A stretch of DNA of 64,000 bases from Schistosoma mansoni (taxonomy: Eukaryota > Platyhelminthes > Trematoda > Strigeidida > Schistosomatidae). The stretch covers positions 3,886,650-3,950,649 of the forward strand of contig NC_031496.1 of the NCBI RefSeq assembly GCF_000237925.1. Direction: 5' to 3'. A model generated the notes under the pieces. It was not told where the DNA came from. It was given only the letters and a program-made list of their open reading frames with translations, and made no database searches. The translations under genes were made by a program, and so were the position numbers. Of the stretch, positions 1 through 11,269 are shown piece by piece; position 1 is the stretch's first letter, and the number at the start of each line of letters is the position of its first letter.

Positions 1-235
1 AACATGCTCATTAAATTACTAACACATTTTTCTCTCCTTCCTTCCTTTTTTCCTCCATTTCAACTTAATATTCTTCTAAATACTGAAGGACCTGTTTAAA
101 TACGATGAACATTATGTACACATTATTGAAACTTGCATATAATTGGATTTGTGAAGAAATATGAAATGGTTTCCTTACAACACTTATGTACCAATAAACT
201 GTTTGCGAATATTAATGCTAATATTCAAACATTGT

Positions 236-755
236 TGTTATGATGTGTGGCCTGTCCGGATGCCCTGTTTATATATGACGCGATGTTTCCCGCCAGTTGG
301 AGAGCAGTGATTTATTGATCGAACGAGTGATACACGGAAACCTGTACGAGTAGTCTAGAGCACTTATTGGTCCTGCTTCTGCTTAGCCCAACCAGTTAAG
401 TTCAGAACACCAATAACAGCCTCTGCAATATGAATCATTATTCTCAAACATACTGGGTTTATATACCAATCAAACAGACCACATCGTACCATAAAATAGA
501 AAATAACATTTGGACAAGATTTGGCCAAATGTGGCTGTGAATAGGGAGGAACAGTAATTAATAGACTGGGTGTAACTCAGGAATGGTGAATCGTATAATA
601 ATAGTTCATAAGTCAAAACAAAGCTTTCAGTAAAAGGAACATGAATATGAATAGTTGAGTTACTTAGCAATTATACAATAGGAAATATACATATCATATT
701 GGTCCATAAATAGTTCTCAAAAGTTACCATTCATAATTCTCTTCGGGATATAACA
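236..755 (-). mobile_element. Solo LTR, family A (Gypsy-type)
   Basis: About 520 bp with TG...CA ends (on the - strand it starts TGTTATATCCCG and ends CATAACA). The - strand shows a TATAAA-type box and, further on, an AATAAA signal, which sets the orientation. The flanks ATTG(T) and ATTG(G) look like a slightly decayed target duplication. Related copies occur near 4.9, 10.4, 20.6, 25.2, 30.7 and 59.6 kb. No internal coding region adjoins it. It is an old fossil. Confidence 0.75.
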
Positions 756-939
756 ATTGGATTCAGTGAATGAGACTTCATTTTAGAGTGTGTTCAATAA
801 AGCTAATAAAGTCGGCACCAATGTCAAAGACTTAAAGAATTATTAATTTTGATGCCAGTATCTGGTATCAAATTAAACTTATCTTAGCGTTTGTATCATC
901 CATCTCTCCTCGAATCAAGTCACATCACATTTTGATTGA

Positions 940-1295
940 GATCATGAATCGATGAATGTTAGATCACCATTAGAAACCTGAAGGCATTGGACGGCCGTTT
1001 CGTCCTAGTATGAGACTCCTCAGCAGTGCTCTTCCACGATCCCGCACGCAGGATTCGAATCCAAGACCTCCGGTCTCGCGCGCGAACGCTTAACCACTAG
1101 ATCATTGAGATGCCCAGTGGTGTTAATGTCTAACATCAAATAATCCACGAAATTGTGCGGCCATCTTCCATTGTCTGAGGTAGATACCTGTCTCGACCTG
1201 ACATGGATTAGCTCCCCTAGTCACGACTGAGGAGTTTCATACTAGATTTTCAATGGTGGTCTAGCACTCATAGATTCATGATCTCGATCAAAAGC
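940..1295 (-). mobile_element. SINE-B (tRNA-headed, hammerhead-bearing), with a decayed second arm
   Basis: Read on the - strand this has a tRNA-like head (B-box-like GGATTCGAATCC turned around near 1050) and then a hammerhead core and a tail ending near 948. A degenerate + strand ribozyme and tail follow at about 1228-1290, so the locus resembles a worn head-to-head pair like those at 2.0-2.5 kb and 58.4-59.0 kb. Confidence 0.7.
983..1030 (-). ncRNA. Type I hammerhead ribozyme of SINE-B
   Basis: On the - strand the order is GCACTG, then core CTGAGGA, stem II (GTCT/GGAC with a CATACTA loop), GAAA, a three-base-pair stem III closed by two bases, cleavage triplet GTC, and CAATGC pairing back to GCACTG with one mismatch. 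All invariant core bases are present. Activity is inferred, not shown. Confidence 0.7.
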
Positions 1296-2027
1296 TTAAG
1301 AATCTCCAAAACCCCACACTGATAATCACATCAGTTTGTTAGGTTTATCATCAGCAAAGTTAAAATCAGTTTTATTGATTTATATGAATGTTAATTTAAT
1401 ATTTTTCATAGGAATTTTTGGAAGAACCCTCCCACAATGTGAGCGACCGGAAAGTGATAACTTCCATCGTGTCTCTAACAGGACTGATGATATATATATA
1501 TATATAAATGAAGTCGTTGTAAAGGATTTCTTCGTTGAATAAATTGTCTTATGATTTAATGTTTATATTCAAAATATATATACAACTTTCAGAAATTAGG
1601 TTGACTACTACATGCGACAGGGATACTCAACAATCACTAATAACAGTTTTTAGCAGGAACTTTGATGAACTCTCTTTAAGAATATGTACCAGGAATCAAA
1701 CATTCATAAAACTAACTTTGGCGGTAATCTTTAGAGGTGAATAAAGTAAAATGTCCATAGTTATATATACTATTGGTCTATTTGTCTCTACTGTATTAAT
1801 GATTGGCTCATTAAACTTGATAATGATTGGTCAAAAAAAAACAAACATATTTAGCCTTAGGTAGTTGTAATTTGATTAGTATGGTGTATAAGCATACATT
1901 ATTATGATGGTAAGTCTGAATACTTTTTTTGTTTATGAATGATTTCGTTCAATTAAAACATAAATTTTAATCAACCAATTAGTTGGCTATGCAATATTAA
2001 CTATTTAGAATGAATTTAATAGTTGAG
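1296..2027. other. No gene seen
   Basis: AT-rich sequence with a short TA run near 1492-1508 and two short open frames without codon bias, splice signals or recognisable motifs. I see no feature here. Confidence 0.5.
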
Positions 2028-2550
2028 TTCATGAGTTAATTGAAGCTAGATCACCATGGAAAACCTGAAAGTGCTGGGCTGCTGTTTCGTCCTAGTATAG
2101 AACTCCTCAGCAGTGTGAATCCACCATTCCGCCTCGCAAAAATCGAACCAAGGACCTATTGGTTTCACGCGCGACCGCTTAACCTCTAGACCTTTGAAAT
2201 GGCCGGCATCCAATGGTGTTAATGTCTAACTTCAACCATTCCACGAAATTGAGCAACCGTCCACCATTGTCTTCAGTGAGTTACTATCTCAAAACAGATT
2301 TGGTTGAACTCCACTAGTCACTGCTTCTCACTAAAACTCCAGGAAATACCTCATCGAGCCAGTCACTAGTGAGCATATGATCATTATCAGAAGGGATTTT
2401 GTGGAGATTTTTAGTAATTTTATGGAGCACTGCTGAGGAGTCCCACAATAGGACGAAACGGCTATCCAGTGATTCTAGGTTTTCCATAGTGACCCAGCTT
2501 CAATTGACTCATGAATTCAACTGTAAAACTACTGAAAATCTCCAGGAAAC
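2028..2550. mobile_element. SINE-B head-to-head pair
   Basis: The left arm (2028-2350) is SINE-B on the - strand: tail, ribozyme, tRNA-like head and the roughly 150-bp 5' extension that ends near CATATGATC. The right arm (about 2385-2550) is on the + strand: ribozyme, then tail. The left ribozyme has GCC in place of the GTC cleavage triplet. The right one keeps the core and AUC, but stem III is weakened. Confidence 0.7.
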
Positions 2551-3079
2551 CGCTTCTGATGTAGTTTATTGTTTGCAATTATTCGATTTACTAATCTAAT
2601 TGAGGATGATTAAAGATCAGAGGAAGCTGAACAGTTTTTTTATTTATTTGGTGGTCTTAAAATCACACTATGTGCTTAGTATCAAGTGGATACAACATCA
2701 AAGCCAAAACATTCAGATCTTAAAACTATCATGTTATAAATGAATCAACAGTCAAGGAAAAGTATAACAATTCATAAACTTCAAATCAAGTTAGTGCTCT
2801 TGATAACACTAACATCATAGATTGTTATCAATACTCTCCCTTTTTATTAATTTCCAAGTGGGAATATCAACAAATCCTTCTTGAAATAAGTAAATAATGA
2901 GATGGTGGAGATTCGTAGCTCAGGAGGATGATTTTGATTCACTTCTACCCGAAGTTTGTGCTGATGATGATGTCGTTCAAAAAGACAATAAAAGCTCCAC
3001 TACCAAACCATCCAGCTTAGAGATCAAAACTTCATCAAAATCATAAGTAAATAATACATCGATGAATTTAATTTATCTG
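2551..3079. other. No gene seen
   Basis: AT-rich sequence. A short stretch at 2930-3010 has a run of Asp codons and ATG-GAT repeats but no supportable exon structure. Confidence 0.4.
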
Positions 3080-3082
3080 TCA

Positions 3083-3350
3083 GATAAATAAAGAAGCGAA
3101 AGGTACTGGGTTCGAGTCCCAGAGTGAACATCAACTCTGAGATGCAAGTCCATCCAGCTGACGAGTCCCAATTAGGACGAAACACGCGTCAAACTGGATT
3201 CCACTGCTAGTCACTATCCATCTTTGCTTACAATGCTTGTGAATTCAGGCTATATGGAGGCAATACGCACAGTATGCACATATGCCAATTAGAGACTGAC
3301 CAGTTGCAGTCCGAAAAGCATCAATGGGAAGATTCAAACAAACAATACTA
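3083..3350 (+). mobile_element. Smα-type SINE
   Basis: A tRNA-like B box (GGTTCGAGTCCCAG) at about 3110 is followed by the conserved 'ATCAACTCTGAGATGCA' link, a hammerhead ribozyme and the family tail ending in AAACAAACAATAC. This is the layout of the Schistosoma Smα SINE. The 5' part of the tRNA head is missing. Confidence 0.8.
3151..3200 (+). ncRNA. Smα hammerhead ribozyme
   Basis: Core CTGACGA, stem II GTCC/GGAC, GAAA and cleavage triplet GTC are all present. TCCAG upstream pairs with CTGGA downstream to make helix I, with three unpaired A after the cleavage site. Smα hammerheads are an established type I ribozyme class. Confidence 0.75.
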
Positions 3351-3609
3351 AATGAATTTAAATATCATAAATAGTTTATGGTGAGACCATTATTTCCTGT
3401 AAAGTGGACCAAATTGAAAGTGAGAACAAGTATCAACTGATTACAATTAAAAAGGATCTTATTACATCATAACTTCCTTGAAAAGGTTTGGATCAGATTG
3501 CTAGGTGAAACGTTGAATTTACTTCAAATTCATTCTTGAGATTTTACAAAAATATATTCTTGCTATTGAATGTCTCATATCAACTCGGAGTCTGAATACT
3601 GTGAAACTA

Positions 3610-3712
3610 TTCAATCTAGAATGGCTTTACGCTACTCGTTGGATGGAAAATGCTGGTTGGCAGCCCATGATCCTCTACGAGGGCTAACAGGCATATGTTT
3701 GTAAGTAGGTGA
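3610..3712 (+). mobile_element. SR2-like RTE LINE, 3' terminal scrap
   Basis: The + strand encodes a fragment similar to the conserved C-terminal 'RWMENAGW' segment of SR2-type RTE LINEs and ends with the (TAAG)-type terminus seen at 26.1 and 39.9 kb. It is only about 100 bp long. Confidence 0.6.
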
Positions 3713-4089
3713 ACATAGATTAATAATAATTGGCAATAACATAAGTTGAAAACAGTCTGTTAGAAATAAGGTTATGAATTTATTTAAAAATTAGGTCCAA
3801 AAGGTACTTATCTAACTGCTACTTTACAAAACAGAAAGGACATATAATTCTGATGCGCTCAAAAGCGGAGTGAATGAACGTAAAAGAATACCTAAGGAAG
3901 AACGGATGTTCGAAGACCTTTGTTAGGAAATATATGAAAAGTAAGAGGAAAATGCCTAAAGAAACGAAAGTAGACAAGAAACCTAATTTTACTTAACTTA
4001 GATTCAAAGGTGACGATGTTGTAGAGAAAATTATTAGAAGATTAATATTGACAGTGACTAGAATGTATCCTGCGATCAATGTGATGATT

Positions 4090-4446
4090 ACTTACTTACT
4101 TACTTACGCCTGTCACACCTCGTCGAGGAGCATAGGCCGCTCACCAGCATTCTCCATCCAACTCTGTCCTGAGCATTCCTTTCCAGTTCTTTCCAGTTAG
4201 CATTCATCCTTTTCATATCTGCTTCTATTTCCCGGTGTAATGTGTTCTTTGGCCTTCCTCTTTTCCGCTTCCCTTCCGGATTCCAAGTAAGGGATTGCCT
4301 TGTAATGCACTTTGGTGATTTCCTTAATGTATGTCCGATCCACTTCCAACTTGTTTTCCTAATTTCCTGTTCATCTGGAAGCTGGTTTGTTCTCTCCCAT
4401 AAAACGCTGTTGCTGATAGTATCCGGCCGGTGAATGTTGAGTATTT
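4090..4446 (-). mobile_element. SR2-like RTE LINE, 3' fragment
   Basis: On the - strand the sequence matches the same 3' region as the larger copy at 26.1-27.0 kb: a basic EGKRKRG-like segment followed by the E-RI-DRVGWRM-type C terminus, ending in the ACTTACTTACTTA terminus at 4090. Frames are interrupted. It runs directly into the foldback at 4447. Confidence 0.75.
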
Positions 4447-4580
4447 TGCGTAAACAACTGTTTATAAATAATTGTACCTTCTTGACGATGGATGTAGTAG
4501 TTCTCCACGTTTCAGCTGGAGAACTACTACATCCATCGTCAAGAAGGCATAAGTATTTATAAATAGTTGTCTACGCAAAA
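4447..4580. repeat. Foldback (inverted repeat) of SR2 sequence
   Basis: Arms at about 4447-4507 and 4517-4580 are reverse complements, near perfect over the central 35 bp, separated by only about nine bases. Both arms derive from the SR2 segment that appears once at 26.43-26.52 kb, so the second arm is an inverted duplication made during or after insertion. Confidence 0.85.
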
Positions 4581-4854
4581 ATGTGATGATTACCTTGTAT
4601 GAAATAATGTTTTCTTCAGTACAATCAAAGATCAATATATATCCTTTTAATGTTACCTCCAGCTGGAAATACAATACTTGCCAACGCAGTTACATTATTA
4701 GAAAAGAAAAAGGGTCAACGTTAGATTCCAAGAAGAAATCCGGAAAAGTATCAGATCAATGAGATTAAGATCTTTTAGCAATGTTATTGTAAAATATCTC
4801 TTTGACACAAGACATCGAGTTGGTCGACAGAAATCTTTCAGGTTCATCAGTAGG

Positions 4855-5003
4855 CAGTCAAATTCCAGGACCGATAAGTACTCTAGACTGTTCGTACGGT
4901 TTCCCTTATGTCCCTGTTCCAATCGATAATTCACTTCTCTCTGATTGGCGGTCTTACCTCGTTATACGTTAACAGAGCATCCACTAGGTCACAAGTTATA
5001 ACA
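4855..5003 (+). mobile_element. LTR family A, 3' fragment
   Basis: Matches the last roughly 150 bp of the family A LTR (compare 10.74-10.88 kb), ending in TTATAACA at 5003. Only a terminal piece remains. It lies about 85 bp upstream of the ATG of the two-membrane-segment gene. Confidence 0.6.
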
Positions 5004-5087
5004 TAAGTGTATAATGTTTCTCAATGAATGGCTTTTATAAACTTCATCATGAAGTGATTTATTTTTGGATTTCAGAATCTGTACTGT

Positions 5088-8000
5088 ATGAAAACACAGA
5101 ATAATCTACTTCCTCTAAATGAACCTGATGAGTTATCGAAAACTGCTGAAATTCCATTAAATGAACAAAAAGTTATCCCAACGCATCATTTACATCCTTT
5201 GACTTCACCATTGAATAGAAATCCATGTCACGTTATTTATGATGGTGTACAAAGTGATTGTTGTATATGGTCACCTGATCCTCTAATCAATGGTCCTGCA
5301 AGATGTGGTTGTTTCATGGCTACTATTCTAGCTATATTCAGTATTATATTATTACTTATTGGGATAATTTTAACTATACTACACTATGTCATCGGTATGG
5401 AATTTTATACAGTTAATCGTGGTCAAACTGTTGGTCCATTATTATTAGGCCTTACAATTATACCTCTTATATTTATGATCTACTTCATATGTATAGCTAA
5501 GCATAAAATAGCTGATTATTTTGAACAGTTAGCATTGAATTATCGTGCCAAAGAACGAACAGCTTACAGACAATATCAGGTAATTCTGTTCATTTTGTTT
5601 TAATTGTTGTGTTTAAAATCATAAATAGCGAGATAATTTTGTTTAGTTGAAATAATGAGTCCATTGAAGCTAGACAACTATGAAAAACCTGGAATTACTG
5701 GACAACCGTTTCGTCCTAGTATGAGACTCCTCAGCAGTGCACATCCACGATTCCGCCTTGAGAAATTCAAACCCCGTGGAACTATCGATCTCGCGAGTAA
5801 ACGCCTAACTTCTAGACCACTGATAATAACAAATTATCGAAAAGATTTCAGTCACACATTACAACACTAAAATACATTTTGACAACAGGGAATATACTAC
5901 TCTTCATACTGAAATGTTGATAGAACGAAGATATCTATTAATAATAAAAAAATGAAATGTTTACCAAACGTTTCATAAATAGCCTAAATCAATCATAATC
6001 TTACTTACTGGGGCTAAATACTAAGATGGTCAGTACCTCGATTCTAGCCCATTTACTCCATGCAGGTCATACAGTCAGTGTAAATCAATTATATACAGTA
6101 ATCTCTAATCTAAGTAGTTTCTTTGTTGAAACTTGTCGGACTCTGAATCTTCTAATACTGTAGTGATGAAGAACACTAGTGGGGAAAATCGAATATATTT
6201 AACCACAACTTACAGACTACCTCACTAAAACCTGATAACCATACATCAGAAAGTTATTTACAAAATAACAATCAATTGTCTCAATCTTAACTGTTCTTTC
6301 TGCAAATATCAATCCATCTTCTCTAATTTCATTGTTCATGCATTTTCCTACCAATTGCGCTTCGTTCCCGTTCTTTCCTTATCGATCTTCTTCCAAAATA
6401 CATTCAATGTCTGATCATCACCATATACTACTTATGTGGATATAAGTAGACCACACCACAATACCTATATGAATTAACAAAATATAAGCAAAACAGAACT
6501 TCTGCTACACAGACAATATGTTCAATTATCCGTAGCATCTTAAACAACTTAAGGACCAATATTGTCAACATTTATCCTAATTATAGGATGTTGTAATTTG
6601 AAAAGTGTATAAGAAACCTTTCCTCTTGTAAATAATAAATATATATAGTTGAAATCATGAGTCAATTGAAGCGAGACCACCGTGGAAAACTTGGAAGCAC
6701 TGAATGGCCGTTTCGTCCTATTCTGGGACTCCTCAGCAGTGCGCATATATATTTTTGATATCCCTATGAACATGTAATTCTAACGTTTCAAAATTAAGTG
6801 TAATTTAATTGTAATTCAGTAACTTGAATCTGTCTTAGATATTATTATGTAGTGCTGTGTTTCGTTAATCGTTCACCTCGATAACCGTTATTAATACAAA
6901 TCTTAACGGTGAATAAAGTCAGAAGGCAAAGAGAAGCGGTAGCTACAGTATAATGTCAAATAACGCAGGCCAGAAAGTTATATGCACATGAGCAAATATC
7001 AGCGGGCGAAGCATAAACGACACGCATTGGAGATGGTGGGTAAGCCAACTCGCTTTAATCAAGCGTTTATCAATATTTATAGCCAGATATAAAGAAATGA
7101 CAGACATGTAATAAATAGGATAAGAAGTGTACACATACATACGCTCATATAAAAAATAGTCAGGGTTGATAAGTGAATATTTGTCTGTACTTCTTCAGAG
7201 TAATAGTCAAAATCAAGATCATCAAAGAAATATATAGAGCGTTTAACAATCAAATCAAATCTATACTGTGATAATTCAATCATATTTACATGTTGACTCT
7301 GTTAAATAGGTTTACGTGAGTCAGTTACATGCGAATCATGTGGGAAGTCCACGATGTGAGATAGTAACTCACTGAAGAAAATTGTGGATTAGTTGAAGTT
7401 AGGCATTAACACCGTTAGATGCCGACCAGCTCAATGGTCTAGGGGTTAAGCGCTCGCACGCGAAACTGATAGGTTCTATATTCGAATCTCTCGGGGCGGG
7501 ATCTCGGATGTGCACTGCTGAGGAGTGTTATACTAGGACGAAACTGTCGTCCAGTGATTCCAGGTTTCCAATGGTGATCTAGCTTCAATCGGCTGATGAA
7601 TTCAACTATTAAATTACTATAATATTATCCTTAAAACCCCTCTCTGAGAATAAATGACTGAATGAATTGTGTGTATATGTGTATGTATGCGTAAGATTGA
7701 CTTACTAACACTTAATATTAGGTGCTAAATTTGTTTTCACATAAAGGAATGAATAAAATAAAAGTTGAAGGTTGAAAAATTATTTCTGAATTATTAGTGT
7801 GTATGTAAAATGAGAATCATCATATTTCAGTCAAAATAACATTGTATATGAAATGAACAGATTGGATCGAATTACTTGTTAACGAATATTTGTCAAGTAA
7901 ATACTAGTTGAATACCATCCTTTCGGTTCAAGCTGTTCTTATTAGCCTATATATATAGTACTTCTGCTGTCAATCGTTCTTTATGAATGTTAAAACCTTT

Positions 8001-11000
8001 CTGAAGTATTCTGATCCCTTCAAAATTAATCTCGTGTCTTGTTTTCAACGCATGTAACGCTATCATTGACTTATTTTCAAGTTTCTTTAGGTCAACCGAA
8101 GGTTTAGGAACATTTTTTAAACATTGTTTGTGTTCCTTCAACCTTACATTCAATTTTCTGGAAGTTTCTCTCACATAAGTTGCATAACGATCATGACAGT
8201 TGATCTCATAGACAATATTCTGTTGTTCGTCTTTTAGAAATCTATCCTTAATCTACACTAATGCTAATCTTATGGTGTCACATGCCCGAAAATACACTCT
8301 TATATCATCTTCGTTTATAATCCCCTTGATTTCTCTCAATGTTTCATCACGGTATAGCATGACCACGGTGAACTTCCAATCTTTGAGTATACATTCTAGT
8401 TTAGGTTTTCTTTCATTTCTAATAATCTTCTCTAAAAAACTCTTTGAGGTAATTGTTATCCCTAAGCGTAGACATAACTCTATTCAATTCAACCTGTTGA
8501 TCTTTCTTATCCGTAACGTGATTAATACTTCTGTTCATTAGATGTTTTACAACTGTGACTTTCGTACAAAACTCATGAGCCGAACCATAGTCTAAGTATC
8601 TCTCAGAATGTGTTAATTTCATGAATACATTTATTTTCAACTTATTATTATTATGTCTTCGTTCAATCAAACAATCAAATACTTCGTCTAAACTACTCCA
8701 TTTAATGATGATTTTGATTATTATCCTGAAGAAGTTCAGATAAGTGTGTTGGACGAAACTTTGGAATTACTTAAATTTCAATCGCTGAGATTATTTCAAA
8801 TATAATTGTTACGTCCTTGATCTGTCTACCCACTTTCGTGCCGAGGATAACTTGTCTAATGTAGATTAAGACCTTGACCTCATAGGCTGACTGGCTTAAC
8901 CTTGAGGCTTGTATGTGTGAGTTCAAAGTAGGGTAGAGAGAAGAAAACTATCTTATCACCTGATTGCCTAACAAGCACGCGCGCGAGAGAAGACAAGACA
9001 ACTGGAACACTAATCGATTTATTCCAAAATCCGATCTGGTACCCGAATTCCAGATTAGTGTAAAAAGATACATGAATAAATAGATGACTAACCTGACCAC
9101 AAAGTACAACAATTAGGGAAATACAATTATGTGTAAAACTGGGAGATTACAGTAGAAAATAGAGTACAAAAGGTAACGTCTAAATTATAATAACTTTGGA
9201 ACAGAAAAGACTATGACAATGAATCATATATCAAACGAAAGCTTATGATCTGTAGAATAGACTAGGGACAAAAGTAAATGTTACTCTTGTACAAGCTTTG
9301 AATTAAATGAAATAACATCCCCAAAAGTAACTTCCGTAGTTTGTTAAGGCTTCTTGTTTCTCTGTTCACATCAATAATTTTCATATATTAATAATATTAT
9401 CATTATTATCAACCTTATAAAGACATATGGAATCTAATTTAGGGTTCAACACTTCTTACTTTGCCCATATATCATTCTATGTATAATGTTATCATAGACT
9501 AAGTAGTTGAATTAACTTGTATCTATATCATCTATATTCATTTTAATTATTCATCATATAATTTGAATTAGTCTATAAACGGATTCAAGATGATATTACA
9601 CATTAATCATTTCGACACTCAAATTTATTTGTTTTAATACATAAATAATGGTACAAAGGGGGCACCGAATACATATGCCTCACACAAGTCACTTGATTTG
9701 TGTGTGGGATGTGATACTGCCCGAGTGCAAAAACCAAAACAGGTGGTTTTCTTAGAAGGCCACACCCGGAGCCCTCGACCTAAAGGTCTAATTCACAAGA
9801 CAGTGGAGCAACGTCAGGAGATGCAGTCACATGGTAGTCGATCACCAACAACAGGTTCATACGCGATTTGTTTTCTTAGAATCCTAGAGCCCATATGCAC
9901 CAACGGTTTGGAATCAGGGTTTTCCAACTCCTGTAGGTGAACCCTCTGTGTTCACCTGCCCGATTAAAGCACCGAACATCCGTATTCGGTCCCCTCAATT
10001 TCGTAAAAAACACACCCGCCACGAGAAGGCATTAAGTAGGACTTCCATAGCAGTGGTTGTATACGCGTGGCCATGTGAGAGCATTTCGAGAGAGAGCTGA
10101 CTCTCCCCACCGACTTTTGAATATAAAATAATGACATGAATACAATAATAAAGCAATAGGTAAATAATGAAATAATGAAAAGTTATATACAAATAAGAAG
10201 TATAGGACGGTGAGACTATAATTTATATATAACCTTTGAGCAACGCTAAAGTGATATTAAGAATGTCCACGTACTTACCAATGTTGAATCAGCATTATAA
10301 AACAGTTTGAAGAATAAGGATTATGATTTACAGTCGATAGTTAAGGTTAGGAATTAGTGTTTTGTCCCGTGGAGAGTTATGAATGGTAACTTTTGAGGAC
10401 TATTTATGGACCAATATGATATGTATATTTCCTATTGTATAATTTTTAAGTAGCTAAAGTATCCATATTCGAGTCCCTCTTATTATAACCTTCTTTTTGA
10501 CCCATACACTATTATTATGTGATTTACCATTCCTGAGTTATGCCCAGTCTATTAATTACTGCCTTCCACATTCACAGCCACATTTAGTTGAGTCTTGTCC
10601 AAATGTTATTTTCTATTTTATGGTACAATGTGGTCAGTTTGTTTGATATATAAACCCAGTATGTTTGAGAATAATGATTCATATTGCAGAGGCTGTTATT
10701 GGTGTTCTAAACTTAACTGGTTGGGCTAGGCAGAAAGCAGGACTGATAAATACTCAAGACTGCTTATACAGCTTTTATGTATCATTGCTCTGATCGATAA
10801 TTCACTCCTCTCCGATTGTCGGGACTTATCACCTCATATATTAAACAGGGCACGCACGCATATACTCGATAAAACAATTAGATTTATAGTTTTCATCATG
10901 AACTGACATCAGTCAAAATGTTATTTAAACGAATGAGTAAATAAATTACGTGCCGAAATCCAAGACCTGTTATCCTAAATCTGATTGGTTCTTTCATAAA

Positions 11001-11269
11001 TTATAGTCTCATCTTATGGAACTATCTGGGTCATATTAATGAATGTTCTTCATAGCTAAGTCAATATCATCCTGTAAACTGTACAAAAAATAAACAGTAC
11101 GGTAATTGGAATAACAACAGTAATGAATGCTTCAATAAGAATATACATATGTCTATATATAATGTCCATTGTTTTAATATGTTATAGCCTTTCTATCAAA
11201 TTGTTCTTTATATTATTTCAGGCAGAATTAGCACGAAGTTCAATTGGACTACAAAACTCATCTAGATGA
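5088..11269 (+). CDS. Two-exon gene for a 179-residue protein with two membrane segments
   Basis: Exon 1 is 5088-5579 (164 codons), ending at CAG|GTAATT. Exon 2 is 11222-11269, after TATTATTTCAG, and adds AELARSSIGLQNSSR and a stop; the junction is in phase 0. Residues 1-72 are polar with several Pro and Cys. Strong hydrophobic segments lie at about 75-98 and 116-137, with a short loop (MEFYTVNRGQ) between them, and a basic, amphipathic tail follows. No signal peptide or known family signature is seen. The two-pass topology suggests a small integral membrane protein; the function is unknown. A possible acceptor (TTTCAG) lies 12 bases before the ATG, so a 5' untranslated exon is likely. The intron of about 5.6 kb is full of repeats. 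The stop codon sits at the edge of an LTR-derived block beginning near 11270, so the last codons may be recent. Confidence 0.7.
5645..5830 (-). mobile_element. SINE-B copy in the intron
   Basis: Tail, ribozyme and partial tRNA-like head of SINE-B on the - strand, starting about 65 bases after the exon 1 donor of the surrounding gene. The head has lost part of its B box. Confidence 0.75.
5694..5740 (-). ncRNA. SINE-B hammerhead ribozyme
   Basis: On the - strand: CTGAGGA, stem II GTCT/GGAC, GAAA and cleavage triplet GTC. Stem III contains a G-U pair. Helix I is CACTG with CAGTA, one mismatch. Invariant core bases are intact. Confidence 0.65.
6159..6460 (-). mobile_element. Solo LTR, family D
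   Basis: About 300 bp from TGTAGTGATG to ACCACACCACA, flanked by ATAC on both sides. It is clearly related to copies at 11.3, 19.9 and 22.2 kb and more distantly to the LTR of the Gypsy element at 61.8-64 kb. It is an old fossil without an internal region. Confidence 0.65.
6648..6755 (-). mobile_element. SINE-B, 3' part
   Basis: Tail and ribozyme segment only, - strand. The core CTGAGGA and GAAA are kept, but the cleavage side reads ATT, so stem III is weakened. The tRNA-like head is missing. Confidence 0.7.
6848..7175 (-). mobile_element. LTR family C, partial
   Basis: Reverse-orientation counterpart of the LTR at 19317-19804. The two share the GGTTATCGAGGTGAAC and GCATTGGAGATGG blocks and a CTCATATAAA segment. 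The far end is diverged or lost. It is an old fossil. Confidence 0.6.
7330..7650 (+). mobile_element. SINE-B, near full length
   Basis: Contains the 5' extension, the tRNA-like head (A-box-like CAATGGTCTAGGGGTTAAGCG at about 7431; B-box-like TATTCGAATCTC), a ribozyme with intact CTGAGGA and GAAA but a poor stem II, and the tail leading to the AAAACCCCT end. It is a good guide to the full architecture of the family. Confidence 0.75.
7935..8700 (-). mobile_element. Penelope-like element fragment (RT end and GIY-YIG domain)
   Basis: On the - strand the conceptual order is an RT C-terminal block with 'FMKLTHSERYLDYGSAHEF', a spacer, then 'NIVYEINCHDRYATYVRETS' and 'RKLNVRLKEH', which match the GIY-YIG endonuclease of Penelope-like elements. 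It is a 5'-truncated, decayed copy and differs from the one at 14.4-16.0 kb. It lies in the intron of the two-membrane-segment gene, opposite to its direction. Confidence 0.75.
8807..9451. other. Possible LTR-like block
   Basis: The stretch begins TGTTACGTCC and ends GGTTCAACA, and on the - strand has CTTTATAAGG near its start and an AATAAATCG signal, as an LTR might. No matching second copy or target duplication is visible in the window, so this is a guess. Nothing coding is seen. Confidence 0.25.
9635..10112 (-). mobile_element. R600 retroposon
   Basis: Member of the roughly 540-bp family defined by the copy at 45852-46394. The A-rich 3' end is at 9635; the 5' part is slightly truncated. 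It has no coding capacity: open frames in it are accidental. Confidence 0.8.
10209..11013. mobile_element. Inverted-repeat element (MITE-like), split by a solo LTR
   Basis: The ends are GGTGAGACTATAATTTAT and, reverse-complemented, GATGAGACTATAATTTAT. Without the LTR at 10358-10876 and its duplicated target the element is about 280 bp. A second copy at about 60100-60362 reads straight through the LTR site. No transposase is encoded. The superfamily is unknown; the target duplication is not clear. Confidence 0.6.
10358..10876 (+). mobile_element. Solo LTR, family A, with 5-bp target duplication
   Basis: Runs from TGTTTTGTCCCG to AAAACA with perfect ATTAG on both sides (10353-10357 and 10877-10881). 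It carries a TATA-type box (GATATATAAACCC) and sits inside the inverted-repeat element described above. Length (519 bp) matches the copy at 236-755. No internal region is left. Confidence 0.85.

Noticed and set aside
7431-7500. tRNA gene
   Set aside because: A- and B-box-like sequence is the head of SINE-B, repeated at many loci and followed by a ribozyme; no proper cloverleaf with acceptor stem.
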